From assembly GCA_022843585.1 (NCBI GenBank), contig JALHNJ010000001.1, positions 1,240,001 through 1,304,000 of the forward strand: DNA of 64,000 nt, given 5' to 3'. The DNA is from Chitinophagaceae bacterium (GTDB taxonomy: Bacteria > Bacteroidota > Bacteroidia > Chitinophagales > Chitinophagaceae). Position numbers and translations under genes: made by a program. Shown here one piece after another: positions 40,674 through 48,802 of the stretch. Every line of letters starts with the position of its first letter. The first letter of the stretch is position 1. The notes below the pieces were generated by a model. That model saw nothing but the letters and a program-made list of their open reading frames with translations. It did no database searches and was not told the DNA's origin.

Positions 40674-41273
40674 TTATCGCAATATTTCTTTTACTGCCGC
40701 CTTTATATATCCATTTTCTAAATACTTGTATAAATTCTTTCCCGGGCAGGTTGTTTGCTTTGAATAGTCTTTGTGTGAAGCAAGTGTTTCATACGGTAAC
40801 TGGTATTTTCTACTGCAATAAGCAATCAATTTTATCAGCGAAGCAAGCTGCTGTTCCGGTACTTCCTGTTCTTCCAAATTACCAAGACAAGTAATTAATA
40901 AATGTCCGCTTGGATCGTATTCTGTTGCAGTTTCTCCGGCGGTGGAAACATCCCTTCCTTCGTAGATTGTTCCGTTTGGGGCAATCAAAAAATGGTAGGG
41001 GATATCAGCCCATTTACGGTCGGGTCCCATACCCCATGTTTGAATATTTTTTATCTTCTTCGCAGCGTCAGCCGTCATATCCAGTTTGGTGCCTTCATGA
41101 TGAATAGTGATTTGAACAGGCGTATGTGCTTTATAAGGTTTTGGTTCAGCCGCATTCCAGCCTGAACGGGGTGTAATTGCTACCTCAGGCAATTTGTTTG
41201 CTTTTTTAGAAGGAGAGCAATTGAAAGAGGCTAGCAGTAATAAAACGCAAATTAGTGGTTGGCAATTCTTCAT
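40674..41273 (-). CDS. N-acetylmuramoyl-L-alanine amidase, lipoprotein (amidase_2 family)
   Basis: A 199-residue lipoprotein (lipobox ASFNC, Cys19) with a zinc amidase_2/PGRP-like domain. The first zinc ligand is in ITIHHEG, the central LLITCLGN strand follows, and the second and third ligands are in SHKDYSKQTTCPG (His and Cys). It would cut the bond between muramic acid and the stem peptide in the periplasm, for remodelling or recycling of peptidoglycan. N-terminal to the domain is a short linker with GWNAAEPKPY typical of PGRP-type amidases. Confidence 0.9.
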   Translation of the reverse strand: MKNCQPLICVLLLLASFNCSPSKKANKLPEVAITPRSGWNAAEPKPYKAHTPVQITIHHEGTKLDMTADAAKKIKNIQTWGMGPDRKWADIPYHFLIAPNGTIYEGRDVSTAGETATEYDPSGHLLITCLGNLEEQEVPEQQLASLIKLIAYCSRKYQLPYETLASHKDYSKQTTCPGKNLYKYLENGYIKAAVKEILR

Positions 41274-41340
41274 CTTACTAAATTAACTTATTTACGATTA
41301 AGAATTATTTCTGTATTCATTTGTGTTATAATTTTACGAT

Positions 41341-41775
41341 ATGCAAAAAATAATTTCTTTTTTGGCTTTCTCTCTTTTTTTCAATCAGTTATTGACCGCA
41401 CAATCACATAGTAAAAGTGATAGCAGTTTTATTGTTCAGCTAAACCAGCAAATTGATGCTAATGTAATAATCCGAAATATTGCTTCACTAGATAGTTTAT
41501 ATGCTGATGATTTTATAATGACCCATGGAGATGGACGGAGAGATAGGAAAACAGCTTGGTTGACTGCAGTTGCAAAATCTAATTATAGTGTGCGGCTACA
41601 CGATTCTGTAACCGTAGAATTGCATCCTCAAACTGCAATCGTAAAAGGAAGGATGTTAGTTCAAAAAGCTGGAAGTGAGGCAACTGCAATACCTTATCGC
41701 AGATATATCCGGTTATTTGTAATGAGGAAAGATAGTTGGCAACTTATATCACATTTTACGATATATGATAAATAG
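41341..41775 (+). CDS. Exported NTF2-like (DUF4440) protein
   Basis: A 144-residue protein with a signal peptide (1-20, cut at LLTAQ) and an NTF2-like fold: SLDSLYADDFIMTHGDG is the DUF4440 opening, then HDSVTVELHPQTAIVKGRM and a final RKDSWQLISHFTIYD strand. Members bind small ligands or act as diverse enzymes; no catalytic residue can be assigned. It is divergent from the amidase gene and convergent with the coiled-coil protein gene 6 bases on. Confidence 0.8.
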   Translation: MQKIISFLAFSLFFNQLLTAQSHSKSDSSFIVQLNQQIDANVIIRNIASLDSLYADDFIMTHGDGRRDRKTAWLTAVAKSNYSVRLHDSVTVELHPQTAIVKGRMLVQKAGSEATAIPYRRYIRLFVMRKDSWQLISHFTIYDK

Positions 41776-41780
41776 CCCCG

Positions 41781-42257
41781 TTACCTGACATTAGAAATAC
41801 TATTTTTTACCGTGTCATGCTTTGTCTTCATAATATTACTGATGGCTGTATAGCTTCGGTTTTCATGTTGCATCTGATTTTGCAATTGCAGATATTGAAG
41901 GTTGAATGACATTTGTGTTTCCTGCATTTGCTTGGTAGCATTGAGTAGCTGGTTTTGGTAATTGCCACCTGCAGCAGCCTGTTTATTATTTATGTTGTCA
42001 TAACTTGTTTCCAGTTTTTCTACCCGTACAATTAGTTTTTTCTGTTTCTCATCATAGGCTGACATCATAGCAAGTAATTGTTTTTTCTGTTGTTCCAGTT
42101 GTAGCAATTCCTTTTGCACCTGTTGGTATTCGGTTTCTGCTTTGGAAAATACTTGCGCATCGGCTTTTGTAAGAGGTTTGTTTTGTAAGTTTACCTGCCC
42201 TGTTACAAGGCCAGTAAAAAACAGAAACATTATTGTTGCCAGGTATTTACTTTTCAT
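41781..42257 (-). CDS. Exported coiled-coil protein
   Basis: A 158-residue protein: signal peptide (1-20, cut at LVTGQ) then an almost wholly helical, Gln-rich coiled coil (KAETEYQQVQKELLQLEQQK, through NQLLNATKQMQETQMSF and LQYLQLQNQMQHE). The start ATG at 42257 is chosen because it opens a standard signal peptide; an earlier ATG at 42284 adds nine residues in front of it. No function can be assigned; Gln-rich coiled coils of this size may be periplasmic scaffolds. Confidence 0.7.
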   Translation of the reverse strand: MKSKYLATIMFLFFTGLVTGQVNLQNKPLTKADAQVFSKAETEYQQVQKELLQLEQQKKQLLAMMSAYDEKQKKLIVRVEKLETSYDNINNKQAAAGGNYQNQLLNATKQMQETQMSFNLQYLQLQNQMQHENRSYTAISNIMKTKHDTVKNSISNVR

Positions 42258-42333
42258 GTCGGTTGGTTTTACTAAAATTACCAATTATTTTTCTCAAACG
42301 GGACAGGTGTTTAATTTAAAAGAGCTTGAACAA

Positions 42334-42759
42334 ATGCAAAGAAAAAAACCAGATGTAGATATTATCAGTGATATACTTAAGTTATCAATGGAAGCATATC
42401 CGGATTCAACTTTTGTACATAGTCTCAACCATCAGTATATCGAAAGGGGAGGACTTAGTAAAAAGCAATTGGAAGGTCTTTATCAAAAAGCAGTAAAGGT
42501 GAAGTCAATTCCAGTAGGTAAACTAGCTACATTAGAAGCGGTAATTCTTAAAAAACCTACCAGATATAAATCTGATTTGCCTGCCAATACCCCTCTATAT
42601 GAAAAAGATGAAGCAACCGGAAGAATGATAAATGATATACTTGCAAAATACCCGGAACATAAAAGAGTTCTGTTCTTCCAATCGAAGTTTGAAAACAATG
42701 AACCGTTGTTGCCTGCTGAAATAGCAGAATTACAACGATTCGCAAAAATGCTCAAGTGA
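42334..42759 (+). CDS. Conserved-looking helical protein of unknown function
   Basis: A 141-residue soluble protein, helical, with LSKKQLEGLYQKAVKV and a C-terminal LLPAEIAELQRFAKML. No signal peptide, membrane segment or known motif. I chose the ATG at 42334. The in-frame ATG at 42256 would share two bases with the start codon of the divergent coiled-coil gene, leaving no room for promoters; choosing it would add 26 residues including NYFSQTGQVFNLKELEQ. Ends 18 bases before the serine hydrolase gene and is probably co-transcribed with it. Confidence 0.6.
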   Translation: MQRKKPDVDIISDILKLSMEAYPDSTFVHSLNHQYIERGGLSKKQLEGLYQKAVKVKSIPVGKLATLEAVILKKPTRYKSDLPANTPLYEKDEATGRMINDILAKYPEHKRVLFFQSKFENNEPLLPAEIAELQRFAKMLK

Positions 42760-42777
42760 TCTAAACTATGTGGTTGT

Positions 42778-43872
42778 ATGAAATACATGCTTGTTTCCTT
42801 TTTACTATTCTTTGTAACTGCTACTACACAATCTCAAACCATGCTTATAAATCAATTGGATTCATTATTCGCTACTTATTTTAAACCCGATGAACCCGGA
42901 GGAGCTGTGTTGCTGGTAAAGAATAATAAAGTAGTATGGAAGCAAGCTTACGGTATAGCGGATATCGATACAAAAGAAAAAATAACTACCAATACTATTT
43001 TCAATACAGGCTCTATCAGCAAAACAGTAGTGGCCTATGCTATTCTTAAACTGGCAGCAGAGAAAAAACTATCCTTGGACGATAACCTATATAAATATTT
43101 TCCGGATTTTAAAAGTAAAGTCATTGCAGAAAAAGTAAAGTTATTTCATTTGCTTACACATACTTCTGGTTTACCAGATAGTCGTAAGGTTAAAGAAGAA
43201 AATGAGTTTTATCTTACTGCAAAAGATGAAGAAAACTTTGCACCCTTAAAAGCAACTATGGAATTAGAGTTTGAGCCCGGCACAAAGTATAAATATTCTA
43301 ATCCTTGTTTCAATGGACTGGCACTAATTATTGAACAGGTTGTAGGTATAAAATGGCAGGACTATATCAAGCAGTTTATTTTTATTCCTGCGGGAATGAA
43401 AACATCTGACATTACGGATGGTCCACATCCTTCAACAGGAGTAGCTCATGCTTATGTCAAAAACAGCAAAGGTGAATTTGAAGAATTGGACTATGGCGAA
43501 GAACCAACCTTTGCTGCAGCCGGCAATGGAGGAGTTTGGAGTAGTGTAGAAGAGCTGTGGCAATACGAACAGGCCATTCAGCAAAATATTTTTATTACTG
43601 AAGATTGGATAAAGAGGTCAAGAACGATCTATTCTTTTCCGGAGTGGAAAGATGCAAATCCAAACCGCCTTGGGCTTAGTTGGTTTATTACAAAAGAGAG
43701 TGATATGAGCATGATTGGCCACACTGGCTCACAAGGGGGCTTTATCAGTGATTATTGCTGGCTGCCTGAGCAAAAGGTTTTTTATATACTGTTATGCAAT
43801 ATTCCCAAGCCTATAAAAGATATGCGAACTAAGCTTTTTACTTTACTACAGCAGCATAAATGGCTGGATTAA
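42778..43872 (+). CDS. Exported serine hydrolase (beta-lactamase class C/PBP4 fold)
   Basis: A 364-residue beta-lactamase-related hydrolase with a signal peptide (1-20). The three active-site motifs are present: SISK (Ser79 to Lys82) in NTGSISKTVV, YSN in YKYSNPCFNG, and HTG in IGHTGSQGGF. Such proteins range from D,D-peptidases to esterases and D-amino acid peptidases; few are true beta-lactamases, and nothing here marks it as a resistance gene. Probably in an operon with the preceding 141-residue protein. Confidence 0.9.
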   Translation: MKYMLVSFLLFFVTATTQSQTMLINQLDSLFATYFKPDEPGGAVLLVKNNKVVWKQAYGIADIDTKEKITTNTIFNTGSISKTVVAYAILKLAAEKKLSLDDNLYKYFPDFKSKVIAEKVKLFHLLTHTSGLPDSRKVKEENEFYLTAKDEENFAPLKATMELEFEPGTKYKYSNPCFNGLALIIEQVVGIKWQDYIKQFIFIPAGMKTSDITDGPHPSTGVAHAYVKNSKGEFEELDYGEEPTFAAAGNGGVWSSVEELWQYEQAIQQNIFITEDWIKRSRTIYSFPEWKDANPNRLGLSWFITKESDMSMIGHTGSQGGFISDYCWLPEQKVFYILLCNIPKPIKDMRTKLFTLLQQHKWLD

Positions 43873-43883
43873 AATCTTATTAC

Positions 43884-44441
43884 TCATTTACCCCAACGAA
43901 AAGTTGAGATATCAATACCAGCCAGGTCAAGCACTCTGTCAACAACCGTTGAAGCAACTTCTTCAATACTTGCAGGACGGCTATAAAAAGATGGAGTTGC
44001 GGGACAAATAATTCCACCGGCTAATGTTACCGTTTCCATATTGCGGATATGTATTAAACTATACGGTGTTTCCCGAACTACACAGATCAGTTTTCTTCTT
44101 TCTTTCAATATAACATCCGCAGCTCTTGTAATAAGATCGTTTGAAACACCGGTTGCAATGCGGCCTAAAGTTCCCATGGAGCAGGGAATAATAATCATCG
44201 TATCATATTGCCCCGAACCCGATGCAAACGGAGCCATAAAATCAGTTGTGCTATAAAATTTTACCGGAAGTGTAGCGTAGGACTTATCTGCAAGTTCTGT
44301 TTCCCAAACCTGTTTAGCATTTTCCGTCATTACAACAGAAAGGTCAGACAATTGATCTTTTGCTGCCAGCAGTTTTTCCAATAAATTTTTTGCATAGATC
44401 GAACCACTGGCACCGGAAATTGCTACTACTATCTTTTTCAT
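43884..44441 (-). CDS. ubiX: UbiX-family flavin prenyltransferase
   Basis: A 185-residue UbiX/Pad1-like enzyme that attaches a dimethylallyl group to FMN to make the prenyl-FMN cofactor of UbiD-type decarboxylases. Motifs: VAISGASGSIYAKNLLE (FMN and prenyl-phosphate binding), IIPCSMGTLGRIATGVSNDL, and RRKLICVVRETPYSLIHIRNM. The ATG at 44441 is preferred; an upstream ATG at 44501 adds 20 residues that do not belong to the family. No ubiD gene is nearby, so the partner decarboxylase must be elsewhere. Confidence 0.93.
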   Translation of the reverse strand: MKKIVVAISGASGSIYAKNLLEKLLAAKDQLSDLSVVMTENAKQVWETELADKSYATLPVKFYSTTDFMAPFASGSGQYDTMIIIPCSMGTLGRIATGVSNDLITRAADVILKERRKLICVVRETPYSLIHIRNMETVTLAGGIICPATPSFYSRPASIEEVASTVVDRVLDLAGIDISTFRWGK

Positions 44442-44655
44442 ATATATGTATAAACCGATAAAGTTGGGTAAAGGTTGTGGAAGATAAATTAATTTACGCA
44501 AACGGTTGTTTATAGAAAGCTTGTAGAGGTAATACTACAAGATTGTTGTTGCCACATTGAGTGCAATCAACAATTTGTGTTTTGTGTACATATTTGGATG
44601 AATGGCTTAAAAAATAACTTCCAAATGTTTTGAGTTATGGTATTATTAACGATAT

Positions 44656-44663
44656 TAGCTTTG
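44656..44663 (+). promoter_or_regulatory. Putative promoter -7 box of the small RNA
   Basis: TAGCTTTG is an exact TAnnTTTG match. A TTTTG lies 23 bases before it, a little further than the usual 18-20, so the -33 element is doubtful. Confidence 0.35.
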
Positions 44664-44669
44664 AATTTT

Positions 44670-44740
44670 CATAGGATAAGGTTTAATGGTTAATGGTTTT
44701 TGATTAGGGCCCCCGACTCTCGAGTCGGGGTTCTTTTTTT
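44670..44740 (+). ncRNA. Candidate intergenic small RNA
   Basis: About 70 bases from the predicted start after the TAGCTTTG box to the end of a T-run. The 3' end is a textbook Rho-independent terminator: CCCCGACT, loop CTCG, AGTCGGGG, then TTCTTTTTTT. No plus-strand gene lies upstream for more than 750 bases, so the terminator needs its own transcript. The 5' half carries a repeated GGTTTAATGGTTAATGG-type single-stranded stretch that could pair with targets. No known RNA family recognised. Confidence 0.4.
44711..44740 (+). terminator. Orphan plus-strand terminator
   Basis: An 8-bp G/C-rich perfect stem with tetraloop CTCG followed by TTCTTTTTTT. The reverse direction has no T-run, so it works only for a plus-strand transcript. 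Confidence 0.75.
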
Positions 44741-44775
44741 GGTACTTGTTTGTTATAAAACGCTACACTATTTTA

Positions 44776-44812
44776 ATAAAAAATGCCCCGGCTAACAACC
44801 GGGGCATTTCAT
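44776..44812 (-). terminator. Terminator of the S9 peptidase gene
   Basis: On the minus strand AAATGCCCCGG pairs with CCGGGGCATTT around a short loop and is followed by a T-rich run, 20 bases after the S9 stop codon. Confidence 0.8.
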
Positions 44813-44831
44813 TTAATAAATGAATTTTATC

Positions 44832-46997
44832 TTAGAAACCTTTTGGCTGTTTAGCCGGCTCAGCAGGTTTCTGTGTGTTCTCATTACCCATATTCTCCAT
44901 TATCCAATTGGTCATTTTGCTCCAGAGATGGAAACTGGTATTATCCAATCCACCGGATATGCCGTGGTTTTTGTTTGGATAATAGGCACTTTCAAAATCA
45001 ATATTACTTTTTACCAAAGCACTTATCATTTGTGTAGCATTTTGAAAATGTACATTATCATCTGCTGTGCCATGTATAATTAAGTATTTACCTTTTATTT
45101 TATCCGTGTGGTTGATAGGAGAGTTGTCATCGTAACCAGTTGGATTTTCCTGCGGTGTACGCATATATCTTTCGGTGTAAATATTGTCGTAGTATCTCCA
45201 GGAAGTAACAGGAGCCACGGCTATTGCTGCACTAAAAACATCGCTTCCTTTGGTGATGGCAAGCGAACTCATGAAACCTCCATAACTCCATCCCCAATGG
45301 CCAATATTGCTTTTGTCAACAAAAGGCATATTGCCAATATATTTGGCCGCATCTATCTGGTCTTCTATTTCAAACTTACCCAATTGCAAATAGGTTTTCT
45401 TTTTAAACTCTTCACCACGATAGCCTGTGCCTGTATTATCAACACTCACTACAATAAAACCTTTTTGTGCCAGCATCTGGTGCCATGAACTTACTGCACC
45501 AAAACGATTACCTACTTGCTGCGAACCGGGTCCGCCATAGTTACAAAACAGAACAGGATATTTTTTTGATGGGTCAAAATTGGCAGGCTTCAGCATCCAG
45601 CCATTCAATGTATCACCTTTACTATTGGGTACTTTAATAAATTCAGCTTTGCCATAGCCATACTCTTCTGTTTTTGCTTTAAGCTTGCTGTTCTCATTGA
45701 TCGTTTTTACAAGAGCCGTAGTGATATTTTTCTTTTTATCGACAATGATATTATGAAGTGTTACCGATTGTGGGGTATTCAGATCTGATCTATAATCCAT
45801 GAACTGTGTAAAATCATCTTTCATTTCTGCACGGTGCCATCCTTCGCCTTGTGTTAATTGAAAAGTTTTTTTACCATCGAAATCTGTTACAAATAAGTTT
45901 CTGTCCATGGGGCGGGGGAAGGCCATGGTGTAAAAAATTCTACGGTTCTTTTCATCTACACCATTTATGCCTGTTACTTCAAAATTGCCTTTGCTTATTT
46001 GTGTTTTTGTTTTACCATCCAGACTGTAGAGGTAAATATGATTGAAACCATTCATTTCGCTGGTCAGCAAATAATTTTTACCATCTTTCAAAAACTGCCA
46101 GTCGTCGTTAATATCAATGTAGTATTTGTTTTTTTCCTGGTACAACGGCGTGGCAGCCCCTGTTTGAGCATTGGTCAATAGTAATTTCAAATCGTTCTGG
46201 TGGCGGTTCATCCAGAATACTACCAATGAGTTATCATCCTGTGTCCATTTGATGCGGGGGATATAAATATCACCCTGCTCATATTGTGCTTTTGCTTTTG
46301 TGCCGGTAGACACATTATAAATGTATATATCAACATTCGAGTTATCATCACCAGCTTTTGGGTACTTGTAGATGTATTGTTTGTTATGTGCATTATCAAA
46401 TTGGGTAAACTGGTATTCTTTTACCTTGCTTTCATCAAAACGATAGTAGGCGATATAATTTCCTTTTGGGCTCCACTGAAATGCTTTTGTAAAGCTGAAC
46501 TCTTCTTCATATACCCAATCACAATTACCATTGATTATGTGGTTCCATTTACCATCGGTTGTGATGGCTTTGGCATTGGCTGATACTAAATCATATACAT
46601 ACAGGTTATTGTCTTTCACATAAGCCACTTTGCTGCCATCCGGCGAAAAGCTTGCATGCATTACTTTGCCGGTATCTAATTTTAATAATTTATTGCTTGC
46701 AAAATCATATACATAGCTATATGCTTTGGAAGAATGACGATAAATACTTTCACGATTCGTATAGATCAGTACTCGTTTTTTATCATCACTTGGTTGATAA
46801 TCTGATAAGGATAGCTTTTTGTCTTGTTCTTTAATGTTAGCAGCTATTAACAGGCTATCCATTGTTTCACCGGCAAAACCGGGTACAAACTCACCCCGAA
46901 AAGTTCCTTTCTTATAAATGTCTTCAAGAGTAATTTGTTTTTGCTGCGCCATAGCCATCAGCGGTAGCAAGAAAACAAAGAGAAAAATCTTACGCAT
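44832..46997 (-). CDS. S9 family peptidase, dipeptidyl-peptidase IV type
   Basis: A 721-residue exported serine peptidase: signal peptide (1-17, cut at AMAQQ), an N-terminal eight-bladed propeller, and a C-terminal alpha/beta-hydrolase domain. The nucleophile is Ser571 in GWSYGG, the acid about Asp646 in HGTADDNVH, the His is His678 in NKNHGI. DWVYEEEF (160-167) supplies the paired Glu residues that hold the free N-terminus of the substrate in DPP-IV, so it should release X-Pro or X-Ala dipeptides from peptides. The C-terminus (AKQPKGF) resembles the tails of the two M1 peptidases. Monocistronic with a clear terminator. Confidence 0.93.
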   Translation of the reverse strand: MRKIFLFVFLLPLMAMAQQKQITLEDIYKKGTFRGEFVPGFAGETMDSLLIAANIKEQDKKLSLSDYQPSDDKKRVLIYTNRESIYRHSSKAYSYVYDFASNKLLKLDTGKVMHASFSPDGSKVAYVKDNNLYVYDLVSANAKAITTDGKWNHIINGNCDWVYEEEFSFTKAFQWSPKGNYIAYYRFDESKVKEYQFTQFDNAHNKQYIYKYPKAGDDNSNVDIYIYNVSTGTKAKAQYEQGDIYIPRIKWTQDDNSLVVFWMNRHQNDLKLLLTNAQTGAATPLYQEKNKYYIDINDDWQFLKDGKNYLLTSEMNGFNHIYLYSLDGKTKTQISKGNFEVTGINGVDEKNRRIFYTMAFPRPMDRNLFVTDFDGKKTFQLTQGEGWHRAEMKDDFTQFMDYRSDLNTPQSVTLHNIIVDKKKNITTALVKTINENSKLKAKTEEYGYGKAEFIKVPNSKGDTLNGWMLKPANFDPSKKYPVLFCNYGGPGSQQVGNRFGAVSSWHQMLAQKGFIVVSVDNTGTGYRGEEFKKKTYLQLGKFEIEDQIDAAKYIGNMPFVDKSNIGHWGWSYGGFMSSLAITKGSDVFSAAIAVAPVTSWRYYDNIYTERYMRTPQENPTGYDDNSPINHTDKIKGKYLIIHGTADDNVHFQNATQMISALVKSNIDFESAYYPNKNHGISGGLDNTSFHLWSKMTNWIMENMGNENTQKPAEPAKQPKGF

Positions 46998-47161
46998 ATC
47001 TGAATTAATTTATGAGGGGTAAATGTACTGGAAACAGGGCAAAATTTGATGCCGTTAATGTAATAGTCGGGAGTCGTAAGTCTTTAGTTGGGAGTCAGTA
47101 TCCTATGATCCCGTTTTTAGCATTTTATTTCAAAGGTGAAAAGGAATTAAAATGCAGGGTA

Positions 47162-47278
47162 TTCGAAAATGCTGAGTGGAATTCATGCAGCACAAGTGTG
47201 ATTAATTTATTCTCTTCCACCGGAAGAAAATAAATTAACAGACCTTCGGTCGCAATTGGGCTAATAGTAGCAGTGCAG
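47162..47278 (+). repeat. Dispersed repeat, copy B
   Basis: The same two blocks as at 1356-1440, here 47162-47177 and 47251-47278, in the same order and spaced by a different insert. The insert forms its own hairpin: TTAATTTATTCTCTT pairs with AAGAAAATAAATTAA with one mismatch. Confidence 0.6.
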
Positions 47279-47284
47279 TTGGGG

Positions 47285-47325
47285 CTATAAAAAAGCTCCC
47301 GCTAATAAGGGGAGCTTTGCTATAG
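47285..47325 (-). terminator. Terminator of the alpha-oxoamine synthase gene
   Basis: CTATA..AAAGCTCCC and GGGGAGCTTT..TATAG pair around GCTAATAA; on the minus strand a T-run follows the stem. It lies 14 bases after the stop codon. Confidence 0.7.
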
Positions 47326-47338
47326 TTTCAGAATCATT

Positions 47339-48601
47339 TTATGCTTTTACTTCTGCCATATCAGGTATCTTTTCTGATTTGTATTCACCTGCATCCAATT
47401 TCTTTTTGGTAGCAGAGAAGGCTTCCAATGTTTTTTGAATGTCTTCATCCGTATGCACCGCCGTTGGAATAAGACGATAAATAATATGTCCTTTTGGAAT
47501 AACAGGATAAACAACGATTGAACAGAATATGTGATAATTCTCCCGAATGTCCATTACCATCGCTGTTGCTTCCGGCACATCACCTTTCATGTATATCGGT
47601 GTTACCACAGAATCAGTTTTGCCAATATCAAATCCTCTTTCTTTTAAACCGGCTTGTAATTTTCTTGCATTCTCCCACAACTTATCTTTCAATTGAGGTT
47701 GTGTTCTTAGTAACTCTAATCTTTTTAAGTTACCAACTACCAGTGGCATGGGTAAACTTTTTGCAAATATCTGGCTGCGGATATTGTAGCGGATATAATC
47801 AATGATCGTTTTATCACCAGCAACAAATGCACCGATAGAAGCCATTGATTTGGCAAACGTAGAGAAGTACAGATCAATTTTATCTTGAACACCTTGTTCC
47901 TCACCGGCACCGGCACCAGTTTTTCCTAATGTACCAAAACCATGTGCATCATCTACCAATAAGCGGAATTGATATTTCCCTTTTAAGTCAGCTATATCTT
48001 TCAGGTTGCCCTGGTCGCCAGCCATTCCAAACACACCTTCGGTAATAACTAATATACCACCGGCTTTTTGTTTTTCTATTAAGGCAGTTGCTCTTTGTAA
48101 TTGTTTTTCAAAATCTTCGGTATCGTTGTGCTTGTACACATAGCGATGACCGGGGTGTAAACGTAAGCCATCAATAATACAGGCATGACTTTCTGAATCA
48201 TATACGATCACATCATGGCGGCTACATAGAACGTCTATGATACTTACCATACCCTGGTAACCAAAGTTAAGCAGGGCAGCATCTTCTTTTCCTTCAAATG
48301 CTGCTAGCTCAGCCTCCAGTTGCTCATGCAGGTTGCTGTTTCCACTCATCATTCTTGCACCCATTGGCAAAGCAAGACCGTATTGTGCAGCGCCATCAGC
48401 ATCTGCTTTACGTACTTCGGGATGATTGGCGAGGCCGAGGTAGTTATTAAGACTCCATACTATCATTTCCTGGCCACGGAATTTCATGCGACTGCCTATT
48501 TCACCTTCTAATTTTGGAAAAGCGAAATAACCATGAGCCCTTTCACGGTGCTGACCAAGTGGTCCTGCATTCTTCAATAAACGATCAAAAATATCTGCCA
48601 T
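47339..48601 (-). CDS. Alpha-oxoamine synthase family PLP enzyme (serine palmitoyltransferase-like)
   Basis: A 420-residue fold-type I PLP enzyme of the alpha-oxoamine synthase group, which condenses an acyl-CoA with an amino acid (serine palmitoyltransferase, 2-amino-3-ketobutyrate CoA ligase, 8-amino-7-oxononanoate synthase). Seen: SLNNYLGLANHP, SESHACIIDG with the PLP-stacking His139, LVDDAHGFGTLG with the PLP-nitrogen Asp217, and the PLP lysine Lys251 in FSTFAKSMASIGAF. The lysine block is closer to the TF(S/A)KS form of serine palmitoyltransferases than to KBL or BioF. Sphingolipids are common in this phylum, so a role in their synthesis is plausible, but the substrate is not settled by sequence. 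Monocistronic. Confidence 0.88.
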   Translation of the reverse strand: MADIFDRLLKNAGPLGQHRERAHGYFAFPKLEGEIGSRMKFRGQEMIVWSLNNYLGLANHPEVRKADADGAAQYGLALPMGARMMSGNSNLHEQLEAELAAFEGKEDAALLNFGYQGMVSIIDVLCSRHDVIVYDSESHACIIDGLRLHPGHRYVYKHNDTEDFEKQLQRATALIEKQKAGGILVITEGVFGMAGDQGNLKDIADLKGKYQFRLLVDDAHGFGTLGKTGAGAGEEQGVQDKIDLYFSTFAKSMASIGAFVAGDKTIIDYIRYNIRSQIFAKSLPMPLVVGNLKRLELLRTQPQLKDKLWENARKLQAGLKERGFDIGKTDSVVTPIYMKGDVPEATAMVMDIRENYHIFCSIVVYPVIPKGHIIYRLIPTAVHTDEDIQKTLEAFSATKKKLDAGEYKSEKIPDMAEVKA

Positions 48602-48802
48602 ATCAAGTAATTATTACCTTTTAAGAATGGCGCAAAGGTAAGGGTTTAGGCCCTTTTGACAAAGAGGACCATGGAAGAGGCAAGGCTTTCTTAATCAATT
48701 GATAAGCTTCTAAAATAAAACTTCAGCAGCAACTTAGATTAGCAATTATTAATACCTGAATTACCACCCGAATTTGATAATTTCATTTCATAATCAGTCA
48801 GC

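Larger units (their letters stand above)
44442..44831. other. Intergenic region with a candidate small RNA
   Basis: The 390-base gap between ubiX and the S9 peptidase gene (both minus strand) holds a plus-strand promoter-like box and a strong plus-strand terminator with no gene between them, and, further right, the S9 terminator. No frame here looks coding. Confidence 0.55.
46998..47338. other. Intergenic region with repeats and a terminator
   Basis: This 341-base gap has no credible gene. Around 47069-47100 there is a short direct repeat of GTCGGGAGTCGTAAGT / GTTGGGAGTCAGT type. The dispersed repeat copy B follows (47162-47278), then the terminator of the next gene. Confidence 0.55.

Noticed and set aside
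42778-43872. Reading the serine hydrolase as a beta-lactamase regulated by the BlaI/M56 pair
   Set aside because: The genes are 10 kb apart and no TACGA-N5-TCGTA palindrome was seen in front of the hydrolase or the gene before it.
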